A DNA stretch of 64,000 nt, taken from Streptomyces sp. SAI-127. GTDB taxonomy: Bacteria > Actinomycetota > Actinomycetes > Streptomycetales > Streptomycetaceae. Below are positions 25,956-34,928 of the stretch, piece by piece. The position numbers and the translations under genes were made by a program. Every line of letters starts with the position of its first letter. The first letter of the stretch is position 1. The stretch spans positions 434,001 to 498,000 of the forward strand of contig NZ_JARXYJ010000001.1 in NCBI RefSeq assembly GCF_029894425.1, written 5' to 3'. The notes beneath the pieces are model-generated. The model was not told the origin of the DNA, did not search any database, and worked only from the letters and a program-made list of their open reading frames with translations.

Positions 25956-26518
25956 GTGACCGACGGATCGAGCGCAATGCAAGAGCTCCCAAGACTGCCG
26001 GAACTCGACTACAAGACGGCCGTCGAAGCATGGCGGCAAATGGTCGACATACGTTTCAAGCTTCTGGCTCTACTGCCTGCGGCGACCAGTTTGGGGGTCA
26101 GTCAGAGAATCCCCTGCGGAGCCTCGATCGCGGGCTTAGTGTCTGTCATAAGGTTGTCATCTTACGAAATTCGCAACACTCGGATCCATGATGCCCTAGC
26201 GAAACGCCTTGTGGAACTGGAGAGGCTGCTCGGCGACGGGATGGTCGCCGCCAGAGTTCGGAGCCCAAACCTTTTTCGAGTCGGCCTCGAGTGCGCCTCC
26301 GGGCGTTCGGTCTCGTCAAGATATGGAATAACCGTTCGATCGGGATCATCTACGGCACCAGCGTGGCCGCCTGGACCTGGCAGATGTGCACATCGTCGTT
26401 CATTCCGCCTGTACGGTCTGCTGTGATCGCCTCCATCCTCGGTCCTCTGTTCTACGCGAAATGGTCCGGCAGTCCCGCTGACTTCGCGGTGCTGAGGGCT
26501 TGCAGAGGGTCAAGGTGA
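25956..26518 (+). pseudogene. Conserved actinobacterial membrane protein, frameshifted
   Basis: GTG 25956 has AAGGA at good spacing, and the start ([34 protein letters not shown]) and middle (SSYEIRNTRIHDALAKRLVE) look like a family of streptomycete multi-helix proteins. The helix expected after LGVS is degraded. Near 26290-26310 the frame jumps to one reading LVKIWNNRSIGIIYGTSVAA, the expected last helix. It is therefore broken. The IS right end lies 41 bases upstream, so its promoter may also be lost. Confidence 0.6.
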
Positions 26519-26549
26519 TGCTTCCCGTTCTGAGGCTCGTTGGTGTGGT

Positions 26550-27240
26550 ATGCCCATCCCGGATGAAACTCGTCACCAACTCGCCGTGAAGTTCGCGGTG
26601 TTGCTCCCGCATCTGGACGAGCGGGAGCGACGGCTGTTGATGGCTGCGGAGGCCCGGGGCCTGGGGGCACGGCGGTGTCCGAGCCATGGCACAGGCCGCT
26701 GCGGTCAGCGAGACGACGGTCCGCAAGGGCGTGTTCGAACTCGAGGCCGGTGAGGAGCCTCTGGGGCGGGTGCGGCGTCCGGGCGGGGGCCGTCGGAGGG
26801 TCGCGGATCTGGATCCGGGGCTGCGGCCGGCACTGTTGGCGCTGGTTGAGCCGGATGTGCGGGGTGATCCGATGTCGCCGCTGCGGCGGACGGTGAAGTC
26901 CACCCGCACGCTGCCGCGCGAGCTGACCCGGGCCGGGCACCGTGTCAGCGCCGACACCGTCGCCGGCCTGCTGCGGGAGGAGGGGTTCAGCCTGCCGGCC
27001 CAACGCCAAGACCATCGAGGGCAGCCACCACCCGCACCGGACTTCGTGTGAGCGCCGCCCTCGACACCAACACCTATCCCACCGGAGTCCGTATCGGTGA
27101 CGCAGAGATGGCGGCACTGCCGCTGACCAGGCACGTCTTCCACGGCGACTGGAACCATGCCCTGCACCCGCAGCCCCGTCCGGCCGCCCCGACGGCCCGG
27201 GCTCCGCAGGCTCCGGCCCCGCAGTGGGACCTAGGCACTG
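26550..27240 (+). pseudogene. ISAzo13-family transposase with frameshift and large internal deletion
   Basis: The N-terminus (MPIPDETRHQLAVKFAVLLP, then LDERERRLLMAAEARGLG) shifts frame near 26670 and continues as MAQAAAVSETTVRKGVFELE and LTRAGHRVSADTVAGLLREE, ending FSLPA. Immediately after, near 27045, the sequence jumps to the C-terminal part, DTNTYPTGVRIGDAEMAALP then TRHVFHGDWNHALHPQP. The DDE catalytic centre between them is gone. It is a non-autonomous relic. A further piece of the same family lies at 13745-13871. Confidence 0.8.
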
Positions 27241-27320
27241 CTGTCCGATCCAGCCCTGAAGCGGCATGTCCCGGCAACAACCGCATGCACTCACAGGGAC
27301 TTTGGCCCTGGACGGCGATA

Positions 27321-27599
27321 TGGGGCGCGGCCGTCCGCCCCGGCTCGCCTTCCCCGAACAGGTCCTGGCGACCGTACTCCATCTGCGACTCGCCCTGGCC
27401 GCGGAACCTCTCGCCGTGCTGTTCGGCAGCAGCCGGACCGCGATGCACCGCACCCCCCGAAGAACAGGAAACTCCTCGAGGCACACGGCATCACCATCCC
27501 ACCCGCGACGACGCCACCCATCGTCCTCGCCGCCCTCAAAGCTCGGTTCTCGCGCAAACCAGCGAACCCCGCAACGAGATCAAGACGACGTTTAATGAT
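27321..27599 (+). pseudogene. IS-derived HTH protein remnant
   Basis: The sequence reads RPPRLAFPEQVLATVLHLRL then ALAAEPLAVLFGSSRTAMHR in one frame. It then continues in another frame near 27450 as KLLEAHGITIPPATTPPIVL and AALKARF. This looks like the N-terminal HTH part of a streptomycete transposase-related protein of a family distinct from its neighbours. No catalytic domain follows. The family assignment is tentative. Confidence 0.45.
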
Positions 27600-27609
27600 C
27601 TGCAAGCCC

Positions 27610-28398
27610 TTAGGGGCGGGCCATGCGGCCCATGAACCGGACGATCAGGCGGCGCGGCAGGATCTTGCCGGCGAGGGCGATCGGGCGGCCGTTGGTGATC
27701 ACCGACGGGGGCGCGGAGCGGCGGTCGAGCGTGTCGAGGGCCATCCTGACGACGTGTTCGGGGGTGACTCGCTTCGCGCCGTAGTCGGCCGTCTCGCTGC
27801 CGGCGGCGTCATAGAACTCGGTCTTCGTGGCGCCGGGGCACACGGCGAGGACGCGCAGGCCGGTTCCACGGTTTTCCTCCCACAGCGATTCGGTGAAGCT
27901 GAGGACAAAGGCCTTGGTGGCGCCGTAGACGCCCAGGTACGGGGTCGGCTGGAAGCCCAGCAGGCTGGCGACGTTGATCAGGATGCCGGTGTCGGCGGAT
28001 TTCAGCGGGCCGATGTAGGCGCGACTGAGGTCGACCAGCGCGCTGACGTTCAGCGCGATCATGCTCTGCAGGCGGTCCGGGTCCTCTTCGGTGAGGGCGT
28101 TGTGGCTGCCGAAGCCGGCGTTGTTGACCAGTCCGGTGGCGTGGATGCCACGGGATTCGAGTTCGGCGCGCAGCATGCGGCCGGCATCGGGCTGGCCCAG
28201 GTCGCGGGCGACGACATGCACCGTGACGCCGTGGGCGCGGGTGAGTTCGTCGGCCAGGTCCTTGAGCCGGTCCGCGCGGCGGGCGACGAGTACGAGATCC
28301 GCGCCGCGACGAGCCAGTTGGCGTGCGAATTCCGCGCCGAGCCCGGAGCTGGCTCCAGTGACGATGACGGTCTGGCGGCGATAGTCGATTTTGCTCAT
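27610..28398 (-). CDS. SDR-family short-chain dehydrogenase
   Basis: The 262-residue protein shows the classical SDR set: VTGASSGLGAEFARQLARRG cofactor motif, a VNNAGFG segment, an INVASLLGF serine strand and YGATKAF carrying the catalytic Tyr and Lys. It belongs to the DltE/YqjQ-like group acting on short hydrophobic carbonyls, but the substrate is not identifiable. ATG 28398 was chosen over an upstream ATG (28473) that lies within the TetR gene start. It is divergent from the TetR gene with a perfect palindrome between them. Confidence 0.9.
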   Translation of the reverse strand: MSKIDYRRQTVIVTGASSGLGAEFARQLARRGADLVLVARRADRLKDLADELTRAHGVTVHVVARDLGQPDAGRMLRAELESRGIHATGLVNNAGFGSHNALTEEDPDRLQSMIALNVSALVDLSRAYIGPLKSADTGILINVASLLGFQPTPYLGVYGATKAFVLSFTESLWEENRGTGLRVLAVCPGATKTEFYDAAGSETADYGAKRVTPEHVVRMALDTLDRRSAPPSVITNGRPIALAGKILPRRLIVRFMGRMARP

Positions 28399-28419
28399 GC
28401 CCTGCACTCTAGGCACATG

Positions 28420-28436
28420 CTTGCACCGAGTGCAAG
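28420..28436. promoter_or_regulatory. Palindromic operator between SDR and TetR genes
   Basis: CTTGCAC-CGA-GTGCAAG is a perfect 17-bp palindrome 22 bases upstream of the SDR start and 36 before the TetR start. Two further TGCA half-sites flank it (28403 and 28442). It is probably bound by the neighbouring TetR protein to repress both genes. Confidence 0.8.
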
Positions 28437-28471
28437 TGATTGCATTCAGAGAAGCGATGTACCATCGGTGC

Positions 28472-29086
28472 ATGACTCAGAAACCGGCACCCCTTCGTGA
28501 GCAGACCCGCTCGGTGGTTCGCGCGCTCCTCGCCAAAACCGCCCTCGAGCTGTTCGCCGCCAAGGGGTACGACGACACGACCCTCGACGAGATCGCCGCC
28601 GCGGCGGGTGTCTCCAAACGGACCCTGTTCAACTACTTCCGCAGCAAGGAGGACCTCGCGCTCAACGGCCTGTCCGAGCAAGGGGAATTGATCGCCGCGC
28701 GGCTCGCCGAGCGCCCGGCCGACGAGGACCCGTGGACGTCGCTGCGTGCGGCGTTCCAGGTGCTCGAGGAGATAGACCTCACAGCCGAGCGCCGGCTCGA
28801 GATGATCACGCTGCTGTTCGGCAATGAATCCCTGCGCGCCGGCCACGCCGAGAAGCAGGCCCGCTGGCAGGACCTGTTCGCACCGCTGATCGAGCCGAGA
28901 CTCCCCGACTCCGAACACCGCCCTCTGCAGGCGCGCGCGATTGCGGCCGCGGCAATCACCTGCCTCCAGGCAGCGACAGAGGAGTGGATGCGCCTGGGCG
29001 GACAGGCCGACACCTACGACCTCTACGACGCCGCCGTACAGGCCATCCGCCGCCCCGCCTCACCACCAGAGAAGACAACTACATGA
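28472..29086 (+). CDS. TetR-family repressor
   Basis: The 204-residue protein has a TetR HTH at residues 15-62: ALELFAAKGYDDTTLDEIAA then GVSKRTLFNYFRSKEDLALN. The all-helical C-terminal ligand domain is of the MftR-like type. It is divergent from the SDR gene and shares the palindromic operator, so local autoregulation is likely. ATG 28472 was used; ATG 28457 is closer to a GAGAAG and would add five residues. Its last codons overlap an ATG (29083-29085) that lies out of frame with the next protein. Confidence 0.9.
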   Translation: MTQKPAPLREQTRSVVRALLAKTALELFAAKGYDDTTLDEIAAAAGVSKRTLFNYFRSKEDLALNGLSEQGELIAARLAERPADEDPWTSLRAAFQVLEEIDLTAERRLEMITLLFGNESLRAGHAEKQARWQDLFAPLIEPRLPDSEHRPLQARAIAAAAITCLQAATEEWMRLGGQADTYDLYDAAVQAIRRPASPPEKTTT

Positions 29087-29117
29087 GCAAGCGCCTGCCC
29101 CCGCCGACCTGCCGAAC

Positions 29118-29882
29118 ATGGCCGCCGCCCTGCGCGCCGAACGCACCGAGATGCTGAACTTCACCAGCACCCTCACCGACGACGAGTGGACCGCGCCCAG
29201 CGCCGCGGCCGGATGGCGCATCGCCGATGTCGTCGCCCACATCGGTGCGATGGCGCGCAGCTTCTACACACCCGCCGGGCTGCGCACGAGCTTCGCCGCC
29301 AGCCTCGAACGGGCGAACGAAGACCCCGTCGACCGACGGCGGGACTGGAGCCGTGCCAAGGTGCTGGCCGAGTACCAGCGCGCCGGCCGGCGAGCCACCA
29401 GGCTCCTCGACGTCGTCAGACGCACACCGGCCGCCCGAGTACGGGCACCGATGGCCGAACTCGGCCGCTACCCCTTGGGTCTGATGATCGGCGGCGCACT
29501 CGTCTTCGACCACCACACGCACCTGCGCCACGACATGGCCCCCGCGCTCGGCCGGCCCGTGCCGGCCACCGATGCGGACAGGATGCGCGCGGTCGTGACG
29601 TGGATGATCGCCGTACTGAGCAATCAGGTCGCCAAGGCGCCGGTCGCCGGGCTCGACGCCCACGTCGCGCTGACGCTCACCGGCCCTGGCGGCGGGACCT
29701 GGTGGTTCGATGAGGCAGGCGGCCTGGCTCCGTCCGACGGCACGGTCGCGGCGCACATCACCGCCTCCGCGCTGGCCTTCCCCGACTGGGGCACGCAACG
29801 GTCGTCCTGGCGCGACAACGTGAGGGTCACCGGCGACACCGAACTCGCCGCCCGCTTCCTCGACACCGTCAACGTCATCTGA
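29118..29882 (+). CDS. Mycothiol-dependent maleylpyruvate isomerase-family (DinB-like) protein
   Basis: The 254-residue product has the family's N-terminal four-helix domain with LTDDEWTAPSAAAGWRIADV then VAHIGAMARSF. The H in VAHIG and the later DHHTHLRHD supply the typical metal-binding histidines. A C-terminal sterol-carrier-like domain follows. Relatives use mycothiol or act as metal-dependent transferases. The start is odd: an ATG overlapping the TetR stop (29083) is in the wrong frame by one base, and the segment between them (QAPAPADLPNM) looks like real coding. A one-base deletion may have moved the start to ATG 29118, which lacks a ribosome site. Confidence 0.75.
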   Translation: MAAALRAERTEMLNFTSTLTDDEWTAPSAAAGWRIADVVAHIGAMARSFYTPAGLRTSFAASLERANEDPVDRRRDWSRAKVLAEYQRAGRRATRLLDVVRRTPAARVRAPMAELGRYPLGLMIGGALVFDHHTHLRHDMAPALGRPVPATDADRMRAVVTWMIAVLSNQVAKAPVAGLDAHVALTLTGPGGGTWWFDEAGGLAPSDGTVAAHITASALAFPDWGTQRSSWRDNVRVTGDTELAARFLDTVNVI

Positions 29883-30301
29883 CCGGGGCAAAGGGAGCGC
29901 GCCTCCCAGACAGCCCCGGCCCGCCCGTCCACCACTTCTGGCGGCGGCGAGTTCCGGCCGGGGTGCCTCGTCTTCGAGCACACTGTCTTCGCTCCGGACG
30001 GGCGGCCAAGCCGGAAGTCGACACAATCTCAAGGCCGACGTCGAGGCACGAGTGGACGCTCTGCACCAATCCGCGGTGGAGAACGTTCACCTGCGCCATC
30101 AACTGGCCGATCGTATGTCGCTAGTCCGCACGGTCCCGGCGCAGGCGCCCCGGCTCAAGCAGCGGCCAGGTGCAAGCCGCCACACCAGGCGCCTTCCGCT
30201 CGTCAGCTGTTTCACCAATATGCGGACCAGACTGAAACCGAGGTGTTCGCGGCGCCCGGAGCCATCCCGTGCGCGCGAACCCCTCGGATTCTGTGTCTGA
30301 G
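29883..30301. other. 419-base gap between convergent genes
   Basis: No gene is supported here. A plus-strand frame from 30052 has no family match and poor codon bias. No strong terminator hairpin was noticed. Confidence 0.5.
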
Positions 30302-31309
30302 CTAGAAGGCCGCTGTCCGGTCTTCGCTGCGCGGGTCGCTCACCTGATGCTCCGTGTAGATGCCCGATCGTGCCTCACGACGCCAGGGACGCCCGTAGGT
30401 CACCGCGCCGGCAGCGGCCTCGGAACTGTCGTCGAGGCTCACGACCGCCACCGATGGCGAACCGTCCGCGCGGCACCGCGCGAGCCAGTCGCCGTTGGGA
30501 GCGACAATTCCGGACGGTGCGCTGTGCTGTGAGGGCACCGACAAACTGACCCAGTAGCTGTTGACCGCGGCGTGACCCTGGGCTTGGGCAGCGGTGTTCC
30601 CCGGGGTGCCGCTGGTGGAGAACAGGACGCAGCCGACATCCAGCCTCTCGTACTCTGCGAACAACTCCGGGTAGTGGATCTCCATGCCGAGCAGACAGCC
30701 GAGGCGCACACCGTCAACCTCGAAGGTCACCGGTGAGACGCCCGGCGTATACATGTACGAGACCTTCGTCTTCGACAGCAGTCGCTCGTCATAACGCGTG
30801 ACGACCTCGCCGCCGTCGGAGATGACATAGAGGCTGTTGTGCGGACGGTTCGGGCCGCTCAAGCGGTGCACCGATGCGATCACCGTCCACAACCGCAACT
30901 CGCGCGCCAGCTCGGCGATCGCAGCCAACTCCGATTGGAGCACCGGCCACTGGCACCGATCCCAGTCCGCCGGGCCGACCGCGTCCGGGCCGTCGACGGA
31001 CATGACGAACTTGCTGGGAAAGCAGATCGCGCCTTCCGGAAAGTGCACGATCCTCGCTCCCTGAGCGCTGGCCTGGCGCATCAGGGCACGGACCTCACGC
31101 CCGCTTTCGCGCAGCGCTTCTACGTCTCGGGGGTCTTCGCGTACGGCGGACTGCGCTACGGCGAGCCGCACGCTTTTGAGATTGCTTGCTTCCGACATGA
31201 CGTCTCCTGATGGAGTCGGAAGGAAGTGCCGCAGGGCGGACGTGTAGGACTCGCCGGTCTTGGCGGCGCGGGCACGCACCTGGCGCTTGAAGTTCCTACG
31301 GGCTGTCAT
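30302..31309 (-). CDS. Nitrilase-superfamily (CN hydrolase) homologue lacking the catalytic Cys
   Basis: The CN-hydrolase fold is clear: IVHFPEGAICFP holds the catalytic Glu, ERLLSKTKVSYMYTPG the Lys, and HYPELFAEY follows the nucleophile strand. Where active members have CxD (as in GVLICYDxRFPE), this reads LGCLLGMEIHYPE, so the nucleophile Cys is Gly with a Cys three residues earlier. It may be a pseudoenzyme or use altered chemistry. ATG 31309 (GGAAGG 5 bases upstream) gives 335 residues with an Arg/Lys-rich 37-residue extension (FKRQVRARAAKTGESYTSAL) seen in other streptomycete proteins. ATG 31198, also with AGGAG, would give the bare domain of 298 residues. Confidence 0.78.
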   Translation of the reverse strand: MTARRNFKRQVRARAAKTGESYTSALRHFLPTPSGDVMSEASNLKSVRLAVAQSAVREDPRDVEALRESGREVRALMRQASAQGARIVHFPEGAICFPSKFVMSVDGPDAVGPADWDRCQWPVLQSELAAIAELARELRLWTVIASVHRLSGPNRPHNSLYVISDGGEVVTRYDERLLSKTKVSYMYTPGVSPVTFEVDGVRLGCLLGMEIHYPELFAEYERLDVGCVLFSTSGTPGNTAAQAQGHAAVNSYWVSLSVPSQHSAPSGIVAPNGDWLARCRADGSPSVAVVSLDDSSEAAAGAVTYGRPWRREARSGIYTEHQVSDPRSEDRTAAF

Positions 31310-31980
31310 CGCGGCCTTCCACGCCTTGAGCGACGGCTCCCCAGCAACCTCGCACGAGGCGATCGGGCTGCAACAACGACCTGAGACGCTGGTCCCTTTG
31401 CCTCCGACAGGAGACCGTGCTGGGGACGGTCGCGGGAGGTTCGGCGTAGGCCACGCAGTCGGTCATCATGCCGTCACCCGTAGGCTCCGTCAACATCCTT
31501 CAACACGTCCAGGGCACCTCGAACGGCCGACTAGAAACACCTCAGTTCAACATAGCGTCTGCGGACCCCACGCAGGCGAACTGGTCCGCTCACTCGGGGC
31601 GGTCGACATCATCGACCGCCCCGTCCGCTACGACTTCATCCCGGACGCCGCCGGAAACCGCCCCAGAAACCGCCCCCTGACCCGCCTGGACCGCAGCTTC
31701 GCCCCACCCGGCACAGTCGCCTTCGTCGGCGGCAAGAACGGCGGTCGCGTAGTGGCTCCCGGCCCGTCGCCTTCGGTATCGCGCTCGTGGCGCTCTCATC
31801 TTCCGCCTGTTTCGACATGGAGAGAGCGTGGGCGTCCCCCACGGGCTTTGCCCGTGGCCAGTCCGACACGCCCACGCTCACCAATTGTCCTTGGCCCCCG
31901 TCACCGGCAGGGGGCCCTCGGCGCGCACCTCCTTGAGTCACCGCTCGCGGTTGTGGTCGTCGCCGGAAAGGAAATGTCGG
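31310..31980. other. 671-base stretch without a gene, rich in hairpins
   Basis: No coding region is supported. It holds a perfect 11-bp hairpin at 31596-31622 (GGGGCGGTCGA, 5-base loop) and the nested palindrome at 31824-31879. Both could be IS-end structures or terminators. The promoter of the nitrilase-like gene must lie near 31310-31400. Confidence 0.5.
31824..31879. repeat. Nested perfect palindrome (hairpin within hairpin)
   Basis: Outer arms GAGCGTGGGCGT (31824-31835) and ACGCCCACGCTC (31868-31879) are perfect over 12 bp. Inside lies CCACGGGC-TTT-GCCCGTGG (31839-31857), perfect over 8 bp. The inner hairpin resembles the subterminal hairpins of IS200/IS605-type ends, but no tnpA or tnpB is visible. 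Confidence 0.8.
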
Positions 31981-34362
31981 TCACTGCTGGGTCAGGGTGA
32001 CTTCGTCGCAGTAGCCGTCACCGCTTCCGGAGACGAGATGGCAGTAGATACGAGCAGAGGTCACGCCTGCGCCCGTGGTGAAGGTCGTCGACTGCTTCGA
32101 GTAGGTGCTCGATGTGGTCGAAGCGCTCGTGACAGCCGTGCCGTTGTAGAGCTTGGCCTCCAGTGCCGTCGTGGTGCCGGCGGTCTGGCTCGCAAGGGAA
32201 CCGGTCAGCCTGTACGTGGTGTTCGGTGTGAGGCCGGTGATGATCTGGAACAGGGTGCCTCCGCTCAGGGACGCGTTCGTCAGCGCGGCGGCGTTGCCGT
32301 TGGCCGCCGTGCTCGTGAGCGAGAAGTCGCCGTTGCGCCAGGGCACGGTGTGGCCGGACTCGAGGTTGCCGTTGATCGCGTAGTTCCTGACGGGCGTGAC
32401 GGCCATGTCGTCGCAGTAGCCGTTCCCCGTGCCCGAACTCTTGTAGCAGTACAGCCGTACGGTGTTGTTCGTCGCCCCGGTGGTGAAGTCCGCGGAGACG
32501 AACGTCCACGAGGTGCCGCTGGAACTCGCCACCGTTTCCAGACCGCCGGTGTTCTTGACGCCGACGTTCATGACCTCACCGGCGACATCCGACTTCACCC
32601 AGCCCGAGACGCGGTACGACGTCCGGGGCGCGACGGGGACGGACTGTTCGAGGGAGGCGGGCGACGACGAGATCTTGGCCGCCCAGGTTCCGGTGTGGGA
32701 GGTCGTGTTCACCACCGAGGCGGAGTTCCACTTGCTCCACCCGGTGGTCGTCCCCTTCTCGAAGCCGAGGTTCTCGTTCGCCAGGCAGGTCGCGTCGTTC
32801 GGCGAGCTGTACTGGTCGGCGCCGATGTCGGGCGCGCAGACCGAGGGAACGGTCGATCCCCAGTAGTCCTGGCCGCCGTTGTCGGGGATGACGACTCCCG
32901 CGCCGATGGCCGGGGAGGAGGCGGTGAGCTGGTAGCCCGTCACACTGCCGATGCCGGTGCCACCGGTGCCTGGCGAGTTCAGCAGCGGATCCGCCGTGAT
33001 CTTTCCTGGGTCGGAGGGCTCACCGGCCGGGTGGTTGCCGTAGAAGAGGTTGTTCCGCCAGGCGAAGTTCGAGGCAGGCTGGCCGGACGTGTAGACGTAG
33101 CCGCCACTGCCCAGGTTGTAGATGAGGTTGTTGGCGAGCGTGAGGTCGTTCCAGGCGCCCGTGACCTCGAGGACGTTCGCGGTGGATCCGGACGGGAGGT
33201 AGATGGTGTTGTTGTAGAACTTGGAGTCCTGCGACCCGTCCATGGTGATGGCGCGCAGCCGGTCGTCCTCGCTGACGTTGTAGCGGACCACCGCGTTGCT
33301 GGCGAGGTGTGACCCCCCGCCGCAGCCGCAGAAGAGGATGAACCCTCCCGCGTTGTCATGGCTGTAGTTGTACTGGACGACGGTGCCGTCCTGCCCGTAG
33401 TCGACGTCGAAGCCCTGGCCGTCGGAGTTTCCGGAGTTCTTCTGGGTTCCGTACGCCTCGTTGTACTGGATCACGGTGTTGTCGGAGTCCCAGGCCCAGA
33501 TGCCCGCGTTCGCCGTGTTTCCCTTCGCGGCGTTGTAGACGACGTTGTGCTGCATGACGGCGCCTTGCGAGTTCTGCACGACGATGCCGTCGCCGTCCGT
33601 GTCGTGGACGGTGTTGTTCTGGACGACGACGTCGGTCCAGGGGGTCCAGACCGGGTTGTTGCAGCCGATGGACGGCCGGCATCCCCACAGGCTGCCCATG
33701 TTGATACCGCTGCGGGCGACGTTGGACACCGTGTTGCCGTCGATGACGATGTCGTCGAAGGCGCTGGGCGTCGTGGTCCCGATGACGGAGAACTGGATGC
33801 CGGAGCTGCCGTCGACGGCCTTCGACTGGGTTCCGTTCACATCATGGATGGTGAGGTTGCTGACCTTGTAGTGGTGCCCCGTCCCGTAGTTCTCGAGGAC
33901 CACGTAGACACCGCGTCGCTCGTTCGCGCCCTTCACCGCGCCGGTGTTCGTCACCCCCAGGTCGGAGATCTCCCAGTACTCCTGGTTGTAGAGGTAGATC
34001 GCGTCCGTGCCGCCGCCCCCGGCGATGATCGGCAGGGCGCCGGTGCCGTAGGCGCTCATGGTGATAGACCCGCCTGCCGCGCTGCCCGAGCCCAGCGGGT
34101 GCAGGAGTCCGGAGCAGGTCGTGCCCCGCTTGAAGAGGAGTTGGTCCCCCGGGGCGAAGGTCGTCGCGTTCGGGCCTGCCGTCGAGTTCCATGGCGAGCC
34201 GGAGGTGCCGGTCCCGTTGGATGCCGCCGAGCAGTCCACGTAGTAGGTCGAGCCCGCCGCGTGAGCCCGCTCGGCCGGTGTCAGCACGACGGCGGCGCAG
34301 GCCATCAGCAGCGTGACGACGGCGACTGCGAAGGCACGTCTTGTCTCTGTGGGGTGTCTCAT
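31981..34362 (-). CDS. Secreted right-handed parallel beta-helix protein with C-terminal carbohydrate-binding modules
   Basis: The 793-residue protein has a Sec signal ending AHA (about residue 35). A beta-helix domain follows (about 40-500) with repeated Asn-rich coils such as NNTVHDTDGDGIVVQNSQGA and NAVVRYNVSEDDRLRAITMD. Two tandem CenC-like beta-sandwich modules (about 520-650 and 655-793) come next, each ending with a YCDD or YCDE motif. The architecture is that of extracellular polysaccharide lyases or hydrolases such as pectate or alginate lyases. The active site cannot be fixed from sequence alone. It overlaps the upstream lipoprotein gene by 4 bases and heads the far end of the sugar locus. 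Confidence 0.85.
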   Translation of the reverse strand: MRHPTETRRAFAVAVVTLLMACAAVVLTPAERAHAAGSTYYVDCSAASNGTGTSGSPWNSTAGPNATTFAPGDQLLFKRGTTCSGLLHPLGSGSAAGGSITMSAYGTGALPIIAGGGGTDAIYLYNQEYWEISDLGVTNTGAVKGANERRGVYVVLENYGTGHHYKVSNLTIHDVNGTQSKAVDGSSGIQFSVIGTTTPSAFDDIVIDGNTVSNVARSGINMGSLWGCRPSIGCNNPVWTPWTDVVVQNNTVHDTDGDGIVVQNSQGAVMQHNVVYNAAKGNTANAGIWAWDSDNTVIQYNEAYGTQKNSGNSDGQGFDVDYGQDGTVVQYNYSHDNAGGFILFCGCGGGSHLASNAVVRYNVSEDDRLRAITMDGSQDSKFYNNTIYLPSGSTANVLEVTGAWNDLTLANNLIYNLGSGGYVYTSGQPASNFAWRNNLFYGNHPAGEPSDPGKITADPLLNSPGTGGTGIGSVTGYQLTASSPAIGAGVVIPDNGGQDYWGSTVPSVCAPDIGADQYSSPNDATCLANENLGFEKGTTTGWSKWNSASVVNTTSHTGTWAAKISSSPASLEQSVPVAPRTSYRVSGWVKSDVAGEVMNVGVKNTGGLETVASSSGTSWTFVSADFTTGATNNTVRLYCYKSSGTGNGYCDDMAVTPVRNYAINGNLESGHTVPWRNGDFSLTSTAANGNAAALTNASLSGGTLFQIITGLTPNTTYRLTGSLASQTAGTTTALEAKLYNGTAVTSASTTSSTYSKQSTTFTTGAGVTSARIYCHLVSGSGDGYCDEVTLTQQ

Positions 34363-34928
34363 GGCGCTTCTTTCCGTACGACGTTGTCGGAATGGGTGGT
34401 GGGACTCACCGCCCCCTTGCGGAGCGCAGCGACGATCGCCTGTGTGGGGGCAGGGCGGTTCGTCCAATCGGCGACCACGTGTCCGTCGGCGCCGATCAGG
34501 AGTGTGTGGAGCTGTCCGTCACTGGACAGCTGGGTGGCGGCGGAAGCCGAGTCGGCGGCGACCACGAGTGTGGGCAGGATCGCCCAGTTCGCCGCGAAGT
34601 TCTGCAGCGCGGCGTCGGTCGTGCGGCCGTCCGCGTCGGTGATGAGAACCCGGACATCGGGATACTGCAGCGACACGCTCTTGAGCGAGGGGATCTGGCT
34701 CCGCGCGGCCGCCGCGTCGACATCGCCCTGGTCGTCGATGGGAATGGCCGAGACGACGGTCGGGCCCGAGACGGAGATCCGGTCCCCGTCGAGCAGGGTC
34801 ACACCCAAGCCGGAGCCGGAGCCGGCCGGTGCTTCGGCACGGCATGCGGTGACGAGGAGGAGCGCGGCGACGAACGGGATCATCCTTGTGAGACGGGGCC
34901 AGTTGGGGGTGAACGACTCCCGCGTCAC
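34359..34928 (-). CDS. Lipoprotein with thioredoxin-like fold (putative)
   Basis: This 189-residue protein begins at GTG 34928 inside the stop codon of the GH43-like gene (GTGA) and ends overlapping the beta-helix gene start (ATGA), so all three are coupled. A signal sequence ends in lipobox VTAC (C29). The body has YPDVRVLITDADGRT, WAILPTLVVAADSASAATQL and LHTLLIGADGHVVADW, a layout like TlpA/AhpC-type folds, but no CxxC is present. A redox role is therefore unlikely; it may be a structural or binding variant. The family is uncertain. Confidence 0.6.
   Translation of the reverse strand: MTRESFTPNWPRLTRMIPFVAALLLVTACRAEAPAGSGSGLGVTLLDGDRISVSGPTVVSAIPIDDQGDVDAAAARSQIPSLKSVSLQYPDVRVLITDADGRTTDAALQNFAANWAILPTLVVAADSASAATQLSSDGQLHTLLIGADGHVVADWTNRPAPTQAIVAALRKGAVSPTTHSDNVVRKEAP

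Noticed and set aside
29083..29155. Short frame from the ATG overlapping the TetR stop
   Set aside because: It ends after about 24 codons and has no similarity; it is kept only as evidence for a shifted start of the next gene.
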